Assembly: GCA_013824045.1 (NCBI GenBank)
Contig: PNND01000041.1
Coordinates: 1-5,836, forward strand
DNA: 5,836 nt
Direction: 5' to 3'
Source of the DNA: Rhodobacter sp.
GTDB lineage: Bacteria; Pseudomonadota; Alphaproteobacteria; Rhodobacterales; Rhodobacteraceae
The translations under genes were made by a program, and so were the position numbers. This document shows, piece by piece, positions 5,055 through 5,836 of this stretch (position 1 is the stretch's first letter; each line of letters starts with the position of its first letter). The notes under the pieces are model-generated. The model was not told the DNA's origin, did not search any database, and saw only the letters and a program-made list of their open reading frames with translations.

Positions 5055-5093
5055 TGCTGCACTGGCGTGCTGCACTGGCCTGCTGCACAGCCG
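5055..5093. repeat. 13-bp tandem repeat, three copies
   Basis: Three head-to-tail units: TGCTGCACTGGCG (5055-5067), TGCTGCACTGGCC (5068-5080) and TGCTGCACAGCCG (5081-5093). The first two differ only in the last base; the third differs from the first at two positions. The unit is not a multiple of three and lies in the non-coding gap between the convergent zapE and TSUP genes. Each unit contains CTGCAC, and the junctions create short palindromes such as GTGCTGCAC. Confidence 0.75.
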
Positions 5094-5094
5094 T

Positions 5095-5126
5095 TTTCGC
5101 CCAAACCCTAGAAGTTAATGGCGAAA
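5095..5126 (-). terminator. 7-bp inverted repeat just after the TSUP stop
   Basis: On the minus strand TTTCGCC directly follows the TSUP stop codon and pairs with GGCGAAA across an 18-base loop. The 3' arm is A-rich rather than followed by Ts, so it is not a classical intrinsic terminator on either strand; it may be a 3'-end stabilising hairpin. Confidence 0.25.
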
Positions 5127-5836
5127 TCAGCTCCAAACCTGCCACAAAAGCCGCCCCGCCATCGCCGTCGATGTCACAACCAGCAGCGGCTTGATCAGCC
5201 GCGCCCCCACCCGTATCGCCAGCCTGGCGCCAAGCGCGGCTCCCGCCACTTGCGCCAAGGCCATCGCAGAACCCATCATCCACCACATAGCACCGGATGC
5301 GACAAACACCGCCAACGACCCAAGATTACTGGCGAAATTCAACAACTTGGTATGCGCCGTCGCCTTCAGCACCCCAAACCCCGCCAGCATCACAAAGGCC
5401 AGCATGAAGAACGATCCCGTCCCCGGCCCGAAGAACCCGTCATAGGCCGCCACCAGCGGCACCGCCGTCATCGCAAACACCCCCGGCCGCATCCGCTGCA
5501 CCCGGTCCTCGTCGCTCAATCCCGGCTTGAACGCAAAGAACAAGGCCACCGCCACCAGCACCACAGGCATCAATATCCGCAGCAATTCCACCGGTATCAG
5601 ATGCGCAACCAACGCCCCCAAAACCCCGCCGATGGCAGAAATCACTGCCATTCCAAACTGTTGGCGCAGATCAACATGCCCGGCGCGCGCATAGCTGACC
5701 GTGGCCGTCGCCGCGCCAAAGGTGCCTTGCAGCTTGTTCGTCGCCAGCGCCTCGATGGGCGATGCCCCGGCCAGCAACAGCGCCGGCACCGTGATCAGCC
5801 CGCCGCCACCGGCAATGGAATCCACGAACCCGGCCA
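5127..5836 (-). CDS. TSUP-family (TauE/SafE, YfcA-type) membrane transporter, 5'-partial
   Basis: TSUP proteins are inner-membrane permeases, several of which export sulfite or sulfur-containing organic anions; the substrate here cannot be told. The frame is open at the right edge (preceding residues read AGF), so the first helix and true start lie outside; 236 residues are present against a usual 250-260, so little is missing. The two internal half-repeats of the family are visible: DSIAGGGGLITVPALLLAG followed by ATNKLQGTFGAATATVSY in the first half, and YDGFFGPGTGSFFMLAFVML followed by ATAHTKLLNFASNLGSL in the second. Hydrophobic stretches recur throughout (for example AVISAIGGVLGALVAHLI and ILMPVVLVAVALFFAF), consistent with about seven to eight helices in the full protein. 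The stop TGA at 5129-5127 converges on zapE. No partner gene for sulfur metabolism is in view. Confidence 0.9.
   Translation of the reverse strand, partial: AGFVDSIAGGGGLITVPALLLAGASPIEALATNKLQGTFGAATATVSYARAGHVDLRQQFGMAVISAIGGVLGALVAHLIPVELLRILMPVVLVAVALFFAFKPGLSDEDRVQRMRPGVFAMTAVPLVAAYDGFFGPGTGSFFMLAFVMLAGFGVLKATAHTKLLNFASNLGSLAVFVASGAMWWMMGSAMALAQVAGAALGARLAIRVGARLIKPLLVVTSTAMAGRLLWQVWS

Noticed and set aside
4997..5194. 65-codon + strand frame through the tandem repeat, with a weakly hydrophobic stretch
   Set aside because: No ribosome binding site, overlaps the TSUP gene's 3' end, and the apparent hydrophobic part comes from translating the non-triplet 13-bp repeat.
1..5836. CRISPR array, insertion sequence, prophage, toxin-antitoxin or defence locus
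   Set aside because: No regularly spaced repeats with unique spacers, no transposase or integrase, and no toxin-antitoxin or nuclease genes are seen; the only repeats are short and tandem or local.

Overview
The window looks like chromosomal DNA from a high-GC alphaproteobacterium, most likely a member of the Rhodobacterales/Rhodobacteraceae. This rests on strong G/C preference at third codon positions, the style of the ZapE and TSUP proteins, and dense ATGA-coupled operons. The taxonomic call is an inference from protein character; no marker gene such as rRNA is present.

Left half (1-2611, + strand): the 3' end of a flagellar operon. It holds the cytoplasmic half of the export-gate protein FlhA, then a short and badly degenerated FlhF-like SRP-type NTPase, then the flagellar sigma factor FliA (sigma-28). 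The genes are packed for translational coupling. flhA and flhF overlap by ATGA. The 46 bases between flhF and fliA are exactly bridged by a 17-codon open frame that starts with ATGA on the flhF stop and ends with ATGA on the fliA start. The order flhA-flhF-(flhG)-fliA is the polar-flagellum order known from gammaproteobacteria. Here flhG/fleN is missing and the mini-frame occupies its place. Sigma-28 is uncommon in alphaproteobacteria but is known from the horizontally acquired fla1 system of Cereibacter (Rhodobacter) sphaeroides, so this may be a related system.

Middle (2672-3675, - strand): two genes converging on fliA. One is a GAF-domain protein of 251 residues, a possible sensory or regulatory protein. 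Upstream of it is a 59-residue protein with one C-terminal membrane segment. A divergent intergenic region of about 220 bases follows. It carries a 15-bp imperfect direct repeat, a perfect 7-bp inverted repeat whose loop contains a GANTC site, and two mutually exclusive small hairpins.

Right half (3894-5836): zapE (AFG1-type AAA+ ATPase) on the + strand, with a TATACA box placed so that its mRNA could be leaderless. After 144 non-coding bases containing three tandem copies of a 13-bp unit comes a convergent TSUP (TauE/SafE/YfcA-type) membrane transporter gene, whose 5' end lies beyond the window.

I found no CRISPR array, tRNA, rRNA, insertion sequence or defence system. The most unusual region is the flhF-minicistron-fliA block: a degenerate FlhF, no FlhG, a coupled repeat-containing minicistron, and a sigma-28 with an atypical region 2.4.
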